From the NCBI GenBank assembly GCA_013397935.1, contig VZRN01005389.1, positions 588,664-652,663 on the forward strand: 64,000 bases of DNA. Direction: 5' to 3'. The DNA is from Dasyornis broadbenti. Its lineage: Eukaryota > Chordata > Aves > Passeriformes > Dasyornithidae. Positions 20,056 through 33,600 of the stretch are shown piece after piece (position 1 is the stretch's first letter; every line of letters starts with the position of its first letter). The notes beneath the pieces are model-generated. The model was not told the DNA's origin and made no database searches. It saw only the letters and a list, made by a program, of their open reading frames with translations. Made by a program: the position numbers and the translations under genes.

Positions 20056-23000
20056 GTATGTGAAGACAGCATGGAAAATTGTTCAAATAAGCTTATTTCA
20101 TATGTACAGAATTCCTGAGGAGGGGCATTTCCTTCTGCTTCAAAGCCTGTCAGAGGGTAGAAATGGCCTGGTCTGTGCTTACAATAATGCCACAATTAAT
20201 TTTTTTTTTTTTAAAAGAACTTTAAATACCAGATCATGGAAATCCTTTTCCTTGTTTTCTTCTGAGGTAGCAGGATTTCAGTTAAGGTAGAGATAAATGA
20301 AGTGCTGGTTTGAGAATATGTGAGTAGTTTTGTTTTCTTTCAGCTTATAAATTAAATTTGCTGGAGTTTGTATTTTCCTAGGTTAAACGTGTGGAGAGTT
20401 GTAATCCATCAGGAGGTTCTGTTTTGGCTGTAACTGTACTGTGTGTTGCAAAAGAAATTCTAAAGAGCCCCCAGTCAAACTGGTTTTCTGTTACTTGCTG
20501 TTTATTTGGAAGCAGAACTTCCACGTTTTTTAAATGTGGAGCCTGCTGGGCTCCAGCTGGCAAACACCTGAGACGATGGCAATGTCTTGGAGGGTGCAGT
20601 TCATCCTCCCTTTGCTGAGAACTTCACTTACACACAAGTTTGAGTTCTTTGAGTTAATTGAGTTAAGAATAGTTTTCTTAAGAAAAGTAAATTGGACCAT
20701 TTCTTTTGTCTTGTGGGGGTTCCAAAACTTCAGGCACGGATTCCCAGCCCCCCAGGGATTCCCAGACCCCCAGCAGTGTTGTCAGCACTTCAGTTCGCAT
20801 CCAAAGCTGCTCAGAACAGTAGGGCTGTGCTGTGAGAAAGCCATCAGTCTGGGGAAAGACCTGATTTTTCTGCTTTTCCCAAGCTGTGTAAATTTGGAAG
20901 GAAAAAGCTGATGAAACAGATTTACTCCCCTCCCTTTTTTTTTTAAAAATAATGGATATTTTCTTCAGTGTTTAACAGAAATTTTATCTGCCCGACTTCT
21001 GTAACGAAAACACCCAGATTTCTAATCAGCTTTTTCTTGGATTGTTTCCTTGAGCTCCCTGTCACTAAACTATCTGAATAACAACATACGACTTTTTAAG
21101 CTCAAATATTTATAAAATAGTTTCTCTTAAGTAGCTAGTTTCAGAAAAGTCGCTGATTGGGGTTTGTAGCTGATCAAATTATTTGGAAAGGGACTGTTCA
21201 GCACTGCAATCTGCAGAATCAGTCCCTTCCAGAAGAACCTGTAAATACTCTACCAGCCATTCTGTAGAACCTGCTTCTAATTATCTGAACCCAGGGCTGC
21301 AGCTCACGATTAAACTTCTTTAGGGATTAGTTTAATGGTGTGAAAACCCAAATGTGCTTGAAGGAAAATCTTAATTTTGAAAGCACATAGAGTAGAGAGA
21401 AATTGAAACTGCTGCTGACAAATTTGTGTTTCTCTTGCTGTGGCAGAATAATTCTGGATGTTTACCCCCAAGCATGTTTGGCACATGTTAGAGTAGAACA
21501 CTCTGTTTTGTGGTTGAGTTTTTGATAATTTTTTTTAGCAGTGTTGTCCGGGACATTTTTTGCAGAGGAGGTTGGTAGGTGTAGTTATAGCTTCAGTTAA
21601 CGTGGGTCATAAACCGTCTGAAAACATAGACTGGATCTGGGAAGAGAAATCGTTCTGCTTTTTGTTCCCCCAATTAAATTTGATTAGAAATAGCGTTTTA
21701 ATTTGCTCCTCCCTGGCTGGTGGCTGTAGGAGCTGTGCAGGTGGCTCTTCCCTTCACCTCAAGTGTTCTGTTGATATCAAGAACATATTTAAGGTTTGGT
21801 CTTGCACCAAAAATTAGCTTAAAAAGAAAGAATCCAGCAGAATGTGAAGTGTTAGAGTTGAGTTCCAAGTTAACAAAGATGAGTCTGCTCTCTGCACTTG
21901 GCTGCTGCCCTTCAGGGATGTGGAGAGAGCTGCAACTCTTTCTAAGCTTATTTTTGCAGTAATTGTTGCGTCATTGTACAGAGCGCACTTTGTAAGGTGT
22001 TTTGTGGGATTATTCCTTTTTTCAGAATGGACTAATCTTGTTTGGGTATTGGGGCTTGGGATTAGGAATTGTAGAGCTGGCAGAAGGAGAATTAATTTTT
22101 TTTCTTCCCTGATAATGAAGTGTGTTGAGCAAATGAAGAAGTTCAACTGTTCCTCCCAAGGTGAATGTCTGTGCTGGTGACACCAAGTGCATGCCGAGCG
22201 GCTTGGGCAGAAATGTGCTCTCTAATGAGGTGCCACCTCATTTGCTTTGGGCCTTGCAGCAAAATAAATGACGACAGCTTCACTCAAATGCTGGCTAGAA
22301 AAAAAGCAAATTTCTGTTTTCCTACCACACTTTTATGGAGCTTGCTACAAATGCTTTTACAAAACATTTAATATTTATGAGCTGAGTGTTTGCAAACACT
22401 GTGTGATAAGTCGAAACCACTGTAAGGAATTTCACCACACTGTGCTCGTGTCTGAGCTATGTACACAAGCCCTGCCACTTATTTCCAGGTGTTTTAGGGT
22501 TTATGCTCAGATATGAACGCAAACAGCTGCCTTGGCAGGAAGGTGTGTGCTGTGTTTCTCTCTCCAAGCTGGCCAGCTGTGGTGCTCCATGCAGGATCCT
22601 CACTGACACCCTGGGATGGAGTGGGCTCAGCTGGAACTTGTGCCAGCTGGCCGCTCTGGGCAGGGCTGTTCTGCAGCAGCTGGGAAGGGCTGAAATCCCG
22701 GTGTGTGCTGCCTGAAAGGCCTCGAACAAAGGACTGGAAGATGGAAAGAGTCATAAAGTAATACAGGCCAGTTGGAAACAGGGAACAAATTCCTGGAAAA
22801 AGGCATTGTGACAACCAGCAATGTTCTTCATTTGACCCATGACTTGGCACATAGAAATGTTCTTTAAAGTGTTCTCGAATAAGAAACTCCTGGACTATGA
22901 TTTCTACTTCAGCGGAGAGCGTTGAGCACGTTTCCTGATTTCCCTATCTGAAAGAAAGGTTTGCTGCTCCTGCCTCTTGTGTGTTGACTTGGTTCCTTTT

Positions 23001-26000
23001 TCTATAGAAGTGCTGTAAACACAAGAACAGTATTTTTCTCCAAAGGAGAATCCAAGTTTTGCTCTGGATGACACCTCCGTGTGTGGGATTGTACCAAAAC
23101 TTAGTGGTGAATGTGGAAAATTGGCAAAAAATCCAAAGCCCAAGTGTTCTGTCACAAAGCAAGAAATAATGGGTATGGCAAACTCTTTCTGCCATTGTGA
23201 AAGGCTGAAAGCCAAAAGTGTTTGTAAGGTATGAGATTTCTCTTTTTATGGACATTTATACAGATAAAAATAATAAAAGAAGGTCTGTGGCGTGCTGTTC
23301 TATGTGGCTTTTTCCCAAGACTGGTAAGCAGGGTATAAAAAGCACAAAACTTTGCAACAGCGCCTTCCCTCTTGGGTGAGAACAGGACTTAATCACGAGT
23401 TCAGAGAAAAGTTTCAAGGCTTGCTGAAAATCGTACTTTTTTCAGTGAAGTAAGGACAAGAATTAATAGCTTTAAACAAGTCTATTTTTTGGCTGAACAC
23501 AGAGTAAGTGACATTCTTGTTGTTAAAAGAGAGGTTTAATAACAGGGAGTATTTTCTGAGGTTGTGTTTACTGTTGTTTTCTCTTCTAAAACCTCCACCC
23601 CTCCAGCAATGCATGGAAGGATTCTGAAATGTAACTGTAGACCTGTCAGAAAAGCTCACAGTGGACTGGTGGCTCCCTTGGATGATGGTGATATGCTGAT
23701 GGATGAATTGTCAGGAGAACAATTGTTCTGTTGGCTTGTGGATTCCTTTAATAATACAGGAAAATCCTTAGTCCTGAGCCCAGTAAGACCATTCAAATGG
23801 GCTGAGAGAAATGACTCCAGCACGGCTGTACAGGTGCACTGAGAGATGTGTATCACAGGAGGTGGGATTGGGCAGGGGAGGTGGAACAAGGAAGGAAGAA
23901 GACATTTTTTGTAAAAGTCCATGAAAAAATTCCTGGTCAACTGCAGTGTATATGCTCTGTGAAACACTGAGGATCTGATGAACATTTTGGGTGCAGCAGG
24001 AGCTTAGAGCAGCCAGTTCATTTCTGGTAGCAGTACAGCAATACATGTACAAAGGTGTATTTTCTTATCATTTCAGGTTTTCTTCCTGGTTTCATAATTG
24101 ACAAAGCTGAGACGGTGAAATCTTGCTGAAGGGTGCAAGGTGTGAGCCTGCTCAAGCAGGTAGGCACAGAAAATAAAATTTTCACAAGAGGTAAAACTGA
24201 CTGTCTTGGGATTTGGAATAGACCTTCTTATATCCCTTTTCTTCTGGGCATGCTACAAGTTAAACTGATGGTAGGAATTCTGCTTTCATTGATCATGTTG
24301 CTGTGCAAAAGTATGGAGCAGGTTTAGAAGAAAAAAACCTCATCATTGTGTCTTGGAATGTTTGGGCCCCCAAATAACTGCAAATTGTAAGGGTAAAGTA
24401 GAACAATTTTGTGAAATAATCTTGGATGTCCTGGAAGTAACAATACCTACTTTTGTTTGTTTAATGCTATATTGACTAATCTTTGGATTTATGCCCTGGT
24501 GATTTTTGGGAGAAGAGCACTGCTTCCCCCAAATACCTTAACAGGCCAGGTTATTGAATGTCACACTGATCTAAGTGTTAAATCCCATATTCTGCCATAT
24601 GCCCTCCTCCAGCTTTTGTTCTTTGCTTGAGCATTGCAGTGATTTCAGTCAGTGGCCTTAAAAGTTTTCCTTAACCATTGTGAACATTTAAATTCCAAAG
24701 CTGTGGAAGTGCATAGCAGTGAGAGACTCTCAATGGTGACCTTTTTTCATTGCTGCAGAGCTGCGTGGAGCTGCTCTTTTGAGTTCTGTCAGGAGGTAAA
24801 ACATTAACTTTCCTGCAATAGTTTGCCTTCTGGGCAAAGTCCATCGTGGACTTTAGTGGGAGCATTTGCTCCTCTATTGTTTCCATCAGTGGTGTGCTGG
24901 ATTGCCCTGAGAATTCAGGAATGGAGAAGGCAAAGTTTGCTTTATGTGTGGTTTTATGACAGATGAACAAGCTGTCAGGTGTCTGTTTCTCAGGGTTAAT
25001 GCCTTACCAGAACTTCTAAACTCAGCGCACAGATCCCATCCAAAAACAGCGGATGTTTTTGGACAGGTGACTTCACTCCTTGGGAAGATCTACTGGACAG
25101 CTTAGAACTGGGCCTGCAGAAGAGACAAACCGAAAAACAAAAGTTGAAAATCCCTGGCAATGCTTGCAGCAGGACATGCCCTCCAGATGTGCGTAGTCAC
25201 AATTGTCTGCTGGGAGAGGAGGTCTGGATCAGGCAGCAGGATCAGCCTTGTTGCTTCCCAGGTGCAGGTGGAGCTGGTGTCAGGGTATTTGTAGCTGTAG
25301 GAAGGAAATAGGAAGCTGTAGGACTCTGGCAGGGCAGATTGTTAAGGACACATCCACACAGCACTGTGCAAATGCTTCTGCTGCAGTCCCTGCTCAGGGC
25401 CAGACACAGCATCTCCAGGAGCTGTGTGCCTGGGCACAGCTCTGTGGGCAGGGGTAAAATGGGAATGGGGGGTCAGCAGCCACTGATGTTCTCAGAGTTT
25501 TCCTTTACTTCGCTTACAGGCATCTCTTTATTTAGAAAATATTTTCATGAAACCCTTTTAATAAGAACGAATTCTTTCAGAGCAGGGTATTTTGCTGAAC
25601 ATACTCAATCTGAGCCAGTCATTCTTAAAACTAAATGTGTATCACAGTAAGTTTACAACTGCAGTTAACTCAGGGGAGCTGACCTGACTCCAGTGTGCAG
25701 TTTGTTTAACCTTTTGACTGCTGGTAGAACTCTGTTTCTATCCTAGTAGAAGTTACCTGGTGTTAGGAATGAATCAACTTTGAAAACGTTGGCAAAGATA
25801 AAGAATCCTTCCAAGACGTGAGCGTTGGGCACACATTGCACACACCAGGGTGATGTTTGGCTGGGAAGTGCTGTGGATCAAAGTGAAAGACAAAAATGCT
25901 TAAACAGATCAAAGTAATACTTTTAAAATCTATTTTGGGGTCTTCTTGGGATTTCCTGAGAGTTAGTGCCACATCTTCTGCATCTTGCAGTAGTTCCTGT

Positions 26001-27647
26001 TACCATTTCTTCTGCTCCTCTTACGTGTTTTGGTTTCCAGTGCTCAGCGTTGGATTATTTTGGCCAACAGAGTAGGAAGTGTTGCTGGTTCAACAGACAT
26101 ATTCAGTAAATTAAAAGGAAATACTTAAAAATTATCCTTTCACACATTCTTTCCCTGAAAAATGACCAAGCACAAGAACAAACTTTGATTCTCAGTGGCA
26201 GTGTCTTTTGGTTTTCATCCCTGGGGCAACTTATTGTTTCCTAATAGAATAGGAAGCATTAATTTCATGGTTTTTTCTGCATGCTTTCTGATGTGGAATA
26301 TATTCAAATACTTCAGTTGACTTGATCTAACACCTTTAGTATAGTGAAAGGGGAGAATGGGAATATGTAACATGATTTTTTAAAATAAAAGCCAACTTCC
26401 CATTTCTAGAAAGTTCCAGCTCTTGTGGTGAACCACCACCCACTCTCCCAGCAGTTACTCGTGGGCTGGGCATTGTATTCTTGCCTGGAAGTGCCCTGGC
26501 AGAAGTTGGAGTCTTTGGTAACCATATATGTAATTTTGGAAAGTGACTGGAATTGAAAGCATTGCAAGTCAGTCCTCTGGAATTTCCTTAAAATGGATAT
26601 AACAGCAGCAGCACTTGATCAGTTGTGTTTAGGTACCTGAATGTCTATATTTTTAATCAGTGGGTAAAAAAAAATATTAATTTTGTACTAACATAGTTTC
26701 TTTTTATTTCTGGCTCTTTATCGTTAGTCATTTTAGCTGAGAAGTTTGTTGATAACTTATGGAATACTCAATGCAAATTTTGCTCTCTGGTACAAGAGAA
26801 CAGATCAGGGAGGGAGTAACTGAAAGATTTGTGTGGTCAAACTATTCCCTGAATTATCTTCTAAGGGACTAACCTTTACCTGTATACTGCCTGAAAATAG
26901 CCCAGGTTATTCATAATTTTGGCTACTTTAAATAATTTAGTGCTACAGTGTAATTTCTTCTGTCTCTGAATACTTGGAAGGACATCTGATTTATTTTGGC
27001 TGCAACAGAACTCCTGGCTGGGTGGATCCACGCTGGTGACTGATCACAGCAACTGTATGAACTGCACAAGCAGAGAGGACAGGACTGAACCTGAGCAGAG
27101 CTGTGCAAATAGGGTCCCATTCCTATTTCTTGGAGTATCAACTTTCTCGTGATTCCCTCTGAAAGTTCAGATAAAAGTTTATGGGGTGGGTTTTTTGTTG
27201 GTAAGCTTTCTTTATTTCTTCCCTGTCCTTTAAAGCAGTGGCAGCTGGCTGCACAGACAGGAACGTGGGCTGCAATTACATGGTATTTTCACTCGCATGG
27301 GCTGGTTTGTCTCTAGAGGTGTCCTTGCCTCAGCCAGCAGCACGGCCCTGCCTCTTCCCAGGTTTGCATTAACTTAGTGCTTTCAACCATCACACTCCCA
27401 TTTGTGATTCCTCTGGGTTTAGAGCCTTTTATTCTTTCTGCAGTTTTCATCCTCAGACTGAAATAAACCTTCTATTCTGAGCCCAGCACCATTCATCTGT
27501 TCCTAGCAGGCACTTCAAACATTCCTATTTCCAGCCTTATCGAGCTCCGTGACCCTGGAGTCTATCAGCCTGCCAGGTGCTGCCTGTTTTTCCCCTGTCA
27601 ACCACATGCTTCATTTCTCAAATACTTCTATTTCCCTGTTTCCTCAG
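20056..27647 (+). other. THRAP3: THRAP3 leader intron (right part)
   Basis: About 7.6 kb of AT-richer intron with homopolymer runs of A or T (for example 20197-20211 and 20935-20943). I see no coding exon, RNA gene or clear transposon. The longest open frames are around 100-125 codons and lack recognisable domains. The end is a normal acceptor, tttcctcag, at 27639-27647. Confidence 0.6.
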
Positions 27648-27671
27648 GTGCACTGACAGGTGCTTGCAGAG

Positions 27672-30600
27672 ATGTCTAAAACTAACAAATCCAAGTCTGG
27701 ATCCCGTTCCTCCCGCTCGAGGTCTGGATCGAGGTCACGCTCCCGTTCCTTCTCTAAATCCCGCTCCCGTTCTCGCTCTATCTCACGGTCAAGGAAACGC
27801 AGACTGAGGTGAGTATGTGCAGCCCTGGAGCCAAAGGGTGGAACGGGACTTCCTCCCTTGCAGGTGGTTTGTCACTTAACTCTTTTCCAGGGAAAGACTT
27901 TGATTAGATCCCAGAACCCATAATGTCTTGTGTCTCAGGCTGTTTCCTGCCAACCTGTGCTGTTTGGGTGTTTTCAATGACTTAGGAGAATAAATTGTGA
28001 ATAAAGAAATGAATTAGGAGAATGAGATGTTTGTCAGCAACGTCAAGATCTTTCGAGACTTTTTTAAAGCTTTGTCGTGATTGATCCTTGCCTTTGCAGA
28101 CATTGTGTGTTTTTCCCCTCTTGAGAAGTGAATTCAAGCAAGTTTTAATATCAATTTAAGACACTGCTGTAAAAAGTAGGAGCAATTCTTGTTATTCCCT
28201 TGCCCCTCCTCTAAACATGCAGGAGCCAGGTAAAAGGAAAGATCCTTCTGGAGGGATAAAGTGGACAAAGATAATATTGCTGCAGTTAATATTAAGAAAT
28301 CATTAATATGTGTAATAGTTGTTCCTGTTTCTCTGAATTGCTTCTGAGCAGGCCAGTTACAGGCTCGTGTCTTCCCTGGATGTCTGTTTTTTCCTTTTCT
28401 CTTGGCTAAGCGTTCTGCTTCTGGCAAAGCTATTCCAGCTGGATGGCGTGTAATGGTTTTCTCCTGCCTTTTTACTCAAATGAATAACACGTATTCTGAA
28501 AACTACTGCGCTGTGAACGCATGCAAGTGTTAACAGTTAGAGATTTTTAAAATACAGAGGCTCTAATGAATGTATGGTTGGAGAAAGAAGGACATGACAA
28601 AACTAAACGAGAGGCGGAGACTTGAGTCCAACTGAGCCCTTTGCAGAAGGAAGCTGGAATGCTGGAAGATCCATGCTCGTTTGGGAATATCTCCTAGCTG
28701 TGAAGGAACTTTGGCAGTTGAAAAAAAGGCACCCTGTGCAAACATGATTGTTTCTTCTGTGCTGCTGCTGAAGCTACTTTTGCTTTGTAAATAACTCCTT
28801 TTTTAAAAAAGAGTCCGAATGGAGAGGGTCAGCCCAGCCCAGCCCCTATGCTTGGCCTTGGGATGTGCTCCAAGGTAGGTCTGGTGGGATCTCGGCATAA
28901 AAGGCCATTGCTGTGTCCTTCAGGATGCACCAGAAATTGTTTTGCTCTTCCTTTGGTAGGTTTGCTGTTTCTTCTAAGTTACAATGCCGTTTTGGAGTCT
29001 GCCTAATATCTCCTGCTTTCTTTTTGACTTAATTTCTCACTTCTTGTAAATGCTGGGGATTTAGCCCTGGAGCAGTGCAGTGCCGGCAGAGTTGGGGGAA
29101 TTATCACTTTCGGTGCTTCCTTTACTATGTAACTTTTACTGTATTTTTCTAAAAAGATTTCTGGTAAATAGTCTCTGCAACTTTTGGAGTGAAATCTTCC
29201 TGCTGCAGCCTCTCTAAAGCACTAGAACAGATTTTGAAAGCGGCGTACAACAGGTCCTTGCTGATAATTGATCACAGATGCAGCAGTTGTCTGAAAATTG
29301 AGCGTCTGTATTCCTCATGCCTTGGACTAGAGCTTGTTATAACTGGTCCTTGCCTCCTGCCTCTCTGCTTTTCCTTCTGGTCGCTGTTATTTGAAGGAAG
29401 AAGTGTCTCAGATAAGTTTTTTGGTTGTTTGAAGGATTGAAAAATCTGTTAAAACGGTCATTAAGTTGATTGTTAGGAAAGATTGGAGTATGAATAAGAG
29501 TTTCCTGCTAAACTGTAACTTGTTTGGTAGGAGGAAGAAATTAGAGCTAAAGTTCATCTCTGTCTGCACACGTGTGCTAATTGTGTAGGAATTCCAACAG
29601 CAGGTGGTTCTCCCTTGCTTCTGGGGGTTTGGGGTGTGAGGGGTGAGGAGCAGCACTGAGATCTGTGTGAGGAAGTTCATGTCCGTTGGAATACGACCAA
29701 CACCTGTGTCAGGGCCAGAGCTCGGAATGCAAGAAAGGGCTGTGAAAACTGTTCCAATGAATGTTACTAAAATTCCATTCGGAAAAATGTCTTTTCTATT
29801 TCAACTTCCTAGTTTGGCCAGTCCTTCCCCTAGTTCTGGCATCTGAGCTACAGTGGGACCTTTAAAACAGTTACACAACCGCAGCAATTTAATGGGAGAG
29901 ACTGTTGTGACAATTAGCCACTGGAATCTGCGTTTTTCCAGGGTTTGTGCGTTCCTGGATTCAAGTTTTGTGGATGCGGGCGGGGGCGCCCGCAGCGCCA
30001 CCTGGTGGCGCCCGGCAGAGGTGTCCCAGCGCTGTCCCTCCCCAGGAATTCCATGGGACTGTGCCTGGGATGCACTTTTGGGAGCTAAAAACCAGAGAGC
30101 AGCGTGCCCTTCGCCTCTTGAGGTGCAGCCGTTTGTTTAACTTGTCTGAAAATTAAGTGAGGTTTCATCTAAAGTATCAAAGTTTTAAAGTACTCGAGAA
30201 GCTGGGACACGAGAGGAAGATTTGGGATCTGTTCCAATAACAGTAGCATGATTTGCATAAAAAATGCTTCTTTGTGGATGAGGTATAGCCTTGACCTTGA
30301 GCTGTTAAAGGCTGGATGCTTGAGATCTGTCACTTTTTCTGAAGCTGGATAGCAGCCATGTTCATCCCAGCAAAATGGAGAGCAATGTGTGCTTGTCATG
30401 GTCTCTGCAATAATCTTGGAATCAAATATTTGACAGTGTCATAAGTCAAATGTAAATATGTCAAAGTTATTTCCACTGCAGTTGATTCATGGCAAAGTGT
30501 AATACCTCAATCAGATAAGGGTAAACCAAAGAAATTTATTTTAAAAGCTTAGAATTGAGTTTTTCAAGTTCTTTTTTTTTTTATAAGACTTCAAATAAAA

Positions 30601-33600
30601 AGTTGTGTCGGAAGAATAAACTATAAACATAAATTATAAAGATAAACTAATATAAAATATTTGTGTAATTTTTTTTCTTTTATCAGTTCTAGGTCTCGTT
30701 CAAGATCCTATTCTCCATCTCATAACAGAGAAAGGAACCATCCGAGGGTGTATCAGAACCGGGATTTCAGAGGCCATAACAGAGGATACCGGAGGCCGTA
30801 TTATTTCCGTGGCCGAAACCGAGGGTTTTATCCCTGGGGCCAGTACAACCGAGGAGGATATGGGAATTACAGGTCCAACTGGCAAAACTACCGCCAGGCC
30901 TACAGCCCTCGCAGGGGGAGGTCGCGCTCTCGCTCACCCAAGAGAAGATCTCCTTCTCCACGGTCCAGAAGTCATTCCAGGAATTCTGATAAGTCATCTT
31001 CTGACCGGTCAAGGAGGTCTTCCTCTTCCCGCTCGTCCTCGAATCACAGTCGAGTCGAGTCTTCCAAGCGTAAATCTGGAAAGGAGAAGAAATCATCCTC
31101 CAAGGATACCCGGGCATCCCAGGCTGTGGGAGATAACCAAGGAGATGAGTCTAAGGAGCAGCAGTTTTCAGGAGCTGGGGCTCAAGATGCCAAGGCATCC
31201 GAGGGATCAAAACCATGGCAAGATGTGAGCAGCTATGGCACGGGCTCAGCATCCAGAGGGTCAGTGTCGGAGCTGAGCCCTCGGGAGCGCAGCCCTGCCC
31301 TCAAGAGCCCGCTGCAGTCGGTGGTGGTGCGGCGGCGCTCGCCCCGGCCCAGCCCCGTGCAGAAGCCGAGCCCACCTCGCTCCAGCCCGTCCCCGATGGG
31401 CTCTGCTGCCCAGAGCGGCTCCACCTCTTTCCAGGGAAGCTCCCACCAGAGCCCCTTCGAGCATGGCTCGGCGGGAATGAGCCCCACAAGGAAGAGCCCG
31501 GTGTGCAAAAGCCCCACACCCGTCAGTTCGCTGTATGGTGCCACTCCAAAGGAGGAGGGCACAGCTCCCGGGGGAGGAGCCTTCTCCAAGAGGCAAGTGA
31601 TGTGTTCTGTGGTGCCAGTATTTGTTGGGATATTTTTGAGGAGCCAGCTGCACATATGGGAGCTCCCCGTGAGCAGGGAGAGGGGCTGGGGAAGGCTCCA
31701 GCTGGGAAGCTGTGCCAGCACAGTGCCAGCTCTGGGCCTAGTCCTGTCTGAATTATGGAAAAAATACAGACAGCCTGGAATTGTAAGAAGTTGAAATTGG
31801 TTTCCCAACTTGGATAATTTTAAAGATTGTATATGTTCCCTGCAAAAATGCTCATAGCCCATGAATACTTGAAGTGGAGATTGCCCAAGGAGATTTCTTG
31901 GCAGCTGGAAGCTCACATTTCCCAGTTATTTACATGTTGGTTATAGACATTTTTAGTGTTGCCTTCTGGAATTGTGTTTTGTACTGTAAATTAGAAGAAA
32001 TTAATTAAATCCTACTGCATATCCTGCTGCAAGCAGCCTGAGGCAGGTGCAGCTGCAGTGCTTGTGCCTGTGTATGTGGGTAGGATGAGAAACTAAAGCA
32101 CCAAGTACCTCTCTAAAATGAGGACAGCCTTCCATGCAGAAGGCATCTGCTTCCATCATTGTCTTGAATAGTCCACTGCAGATTGTGCCCAAAGGTGACA
32201 CTTTGTTCCAAAAAAGATAAAAGATACAGCACCATTCACAAGTGCTTTCAAGTCTTTATTGTTTTTAAAGATGTTTTGATCTGATTCTATATCAAGAATG
32301 TCTGAAATTTAAAACGAAAAGGGGAAAAAAAAACCCTGTGACTGTTTGGGCTTTCCAAAGCACTGAGCTGGTGTCCGTGGGCTTTCCCGCTGTCCCACAG
32401 AGCCAGGGTTTTGATTTGTGAATGCTTTAAAAATGTTCAGATGCTATCAACCAGCTGAATTGTTCTCACCAGAAGTGTTTTATCTCTCCCAGCAGCATAT
32501 TCTCCTCTGTTAACCTGTTTGCTTTTATTTGTATTTGCAGTCTGTCATGAAATATTTAGCTTACCTATGAAACTTGCATCCCAAATTTGAAGTAGCTTTT
32601 GAGGCTTTTATTTCCAGTGTGTTGTTTAAAGCAGAACAGCCCAATTTGAAAGGTTTGATGTGTTGTTCTCCTGAACCAGGTTTGTAAGTAAATAAACGGA
32701 GTGGGTAAGATGTTCCTCTTTTCCTTCCAATGCATCTGTGGGTCAGCTGGGTTTGATTTGTTCTTGAGCCTCATTCCATCAGTTCTGCATATCCATTTTT
32801 TTGTACATTTGCTGAATTTAGTGAGAACGAAAGTCTAAATTCAGGCTGAGTAATCTGCTTGATATTTTAATTATTTTAGGGCCTAGAGGCAGTTTTCTGT
32901 ACATACCTAGCTTGGTGTTCTCTGAAGTTTGACTCTTTGAACTGAAGTGTTGAGCTCTAATAAGAAACCTCCTGTAATGTCTGTTTATGACCAGGTATCT
33001 GGAAGAGCAGAAGACTGAGAATGGGAAAGACAAAGACCAGAAAGTAACAAATGCTGAGAAAGAAAAAAGTAAAGAAAAAGGGAATTTCTCTGAATTGGGA
33101 TCAACAGATGGAAAGGCAAAATCTGACTCATATGGTTCGAAAGCTGACTCGGAGAAGGGATACCGTGGCAGCCAGTCACCCAAGCGCTACAAGTTCAGGG
33201 ATGACTTTGACAAGCTCAAAGTCCCAGAGTTCCACAAGGAAGGTCATTATGGGAAAGATGAAACAGATGAGCAGGACAAGAAAGACAAGGCAAAGGGCCG
33301 GAAAGATTCAGAATTTGATGATGAGCCCAAATTTATGTCTAAAGTCGTTGCGACTTCAAGTAAAAGTCAAGAAGAGGATAGGTCAGGAAAATGGGAAGGT
33401 GTGGTCTTCCTGCCACCTGGGAAAGAGAAGCAAAGGAAACCTGATGAAATGGAGGAGGAAAGCTATTCTGAAAGATCCAAAAAAGAAGAGAGACCAGGAT
33501 CCAAGAGAGCTGAACCTGGTCACAGGGGTTTTGTACCTGAAAAGAATTTTAGAGTGACCACTTACAAGTCAAGCCAGGAAAAAAGCTCTTCCCCCCCACC

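Noticed and set aside
27690..27800. Repetitive CG-rich serine/arginine codons looking like a tandem repeat
   Set aside because: They encode the conserved THRAP3 RS domain, so this is coding sequence and not a satellite.
31593..31794. Coding continuation after the big THRAP3 exon
   Set aside because: The frame stays open, but the human protein continues with the exon at 32995; the tail is better read as intron of the GC-AG type, listed as a retention product instead.
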